Source: Deltaproteobacteria bacterium
GTDB taxonomy: Bacteria > Myxococcota > B64-G9
Length of the DNA: 5,259 nt
Reading direction: 5' to 3'
Assembly (NCBI GenBank): GCA_030591745.1
Contig: JAUVAM010000341.1
Span: 1 to 5,259, forward strand
The notes under the pieces: generated by a model
What the model was told of the DNA's origin: nothing
Seen by the model: only the letters and a program-made list of their open reading frames with translations
Databases searched by the model: none
Part shown: positions 5,177 through 5,259 of the stretch, in pieces
How the letters are laid out: the number at the start of each line of letters is the position of its first letter
How positions within the stretch are numbered: position 1 is the stretch's first letter
Program-made: the position numbers and the translations under genes

Positions 5177-5259
5177 ATGTCCAAGGTACTCGTCACAGGC
5201 GGTGCGGGTTTTATCGGCTCGCATTTGGTCGATCACCTCATCGAGCAACGCGGAGACGA
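5177..5259 (+). CDS. NAD-dependent epimerase/dehydratase, extended SDR (3'-truncated by the window)
   Basis: The first 27 codons read MSKVLVTGGAGFIGSHLVDH and onward. This is the Rossmann-fold nucleotide-binding start with the T-G-G-x-G-F-I-G motif (7-14) typical of extended short-chain dehydrogenases such as UDP-glucose 4-epimerase and dTDP-glucose 4,6-dehydratase. The substrate cannot be told from this fragment. AAGGAG (5162-5167) lies 9 nt upstream of ATG 5177 and overlaps the stop codon of the preceding gene, 13 bp apart, indicating an operon. The reading frame is still open at the window end. Confidence 0.9.
   Translation, partial: MSKVLVTGGAGFIGSHLVDHLIEQRGD

Overview
The window holds four genes on the minus strand (HhH protein, a soluble protein of unknown function, a TonB-dependent receptor, and a peroxiredoxin). 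They are read from about 4242 down to 85 and end in a good Rho-independent terminator at 19-54. Two plus-strand genes diverge from them: a membrane-anchored unknown protein and the first 27 codons of a nucleotide-sugar epimerase/dehydratase. The outer-membrane TonB receptor and the exported proteins indicate a Gram-negative bacterium of moderately high GC. Selenocysteine use, plus a gene that loosely resembles the myxobacterial TIGR02265/DUF2378 family, suggest a deltaproteobacterial-type lineage (Myxococcota, Desulfobacterota or a relative). That placement is inference.

The main result is that the peroxiredoxin gene (85-819, minus) is not two broken ORFs. It is one continuous reading frame interrupted by a single in-frame TGA at 513-511, exactly where the peroxidatic cysteine belongs (T-F-V-U-P-T-E). 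Immediately downstream in the mRNA is a perfect 7-bp hairpin with a GGUC loop (483-500). Its loop content and its distance from the UGA closely match the bacterial SECIS of E. coli fdhF. The product is therefore read as a selenocysteine peroxiredoxin (PrxU type). Two things are unusual: a clear Sec signal peptide, which predicts an exported selenoprotein, and an alanine where Prx1/AhpC enzymes carry the C-terminal resolving cysteine.

Upstream of it in the same direction lie a small secreted ComEA-like double helix-hairpin-helix protein with four mature cysteines (3883-4242), a 211-residue soluble protein (3210-3845), and a 753-residue TonB-dependent receptor with two probable disulfide-closed loops (944-3205). 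The first three are close together (37 and 4 bp gaps) and probably form an operon from a sigma70-like promoter at 4272-4300. The peroxiredoxin follows after 124 bp containing a tandem 19-bp repeat and an overlapping inverted repeat, so it may have its own regulated promoter as well as readthrough.

Three of the four minus-strand products are predicted to act in the envelope and contain cysteine pairs or selenocysteine. A link between outer-membrane uptake and periplasmic thiol/peroxide chemistry is possible but is not shown by the sequence.
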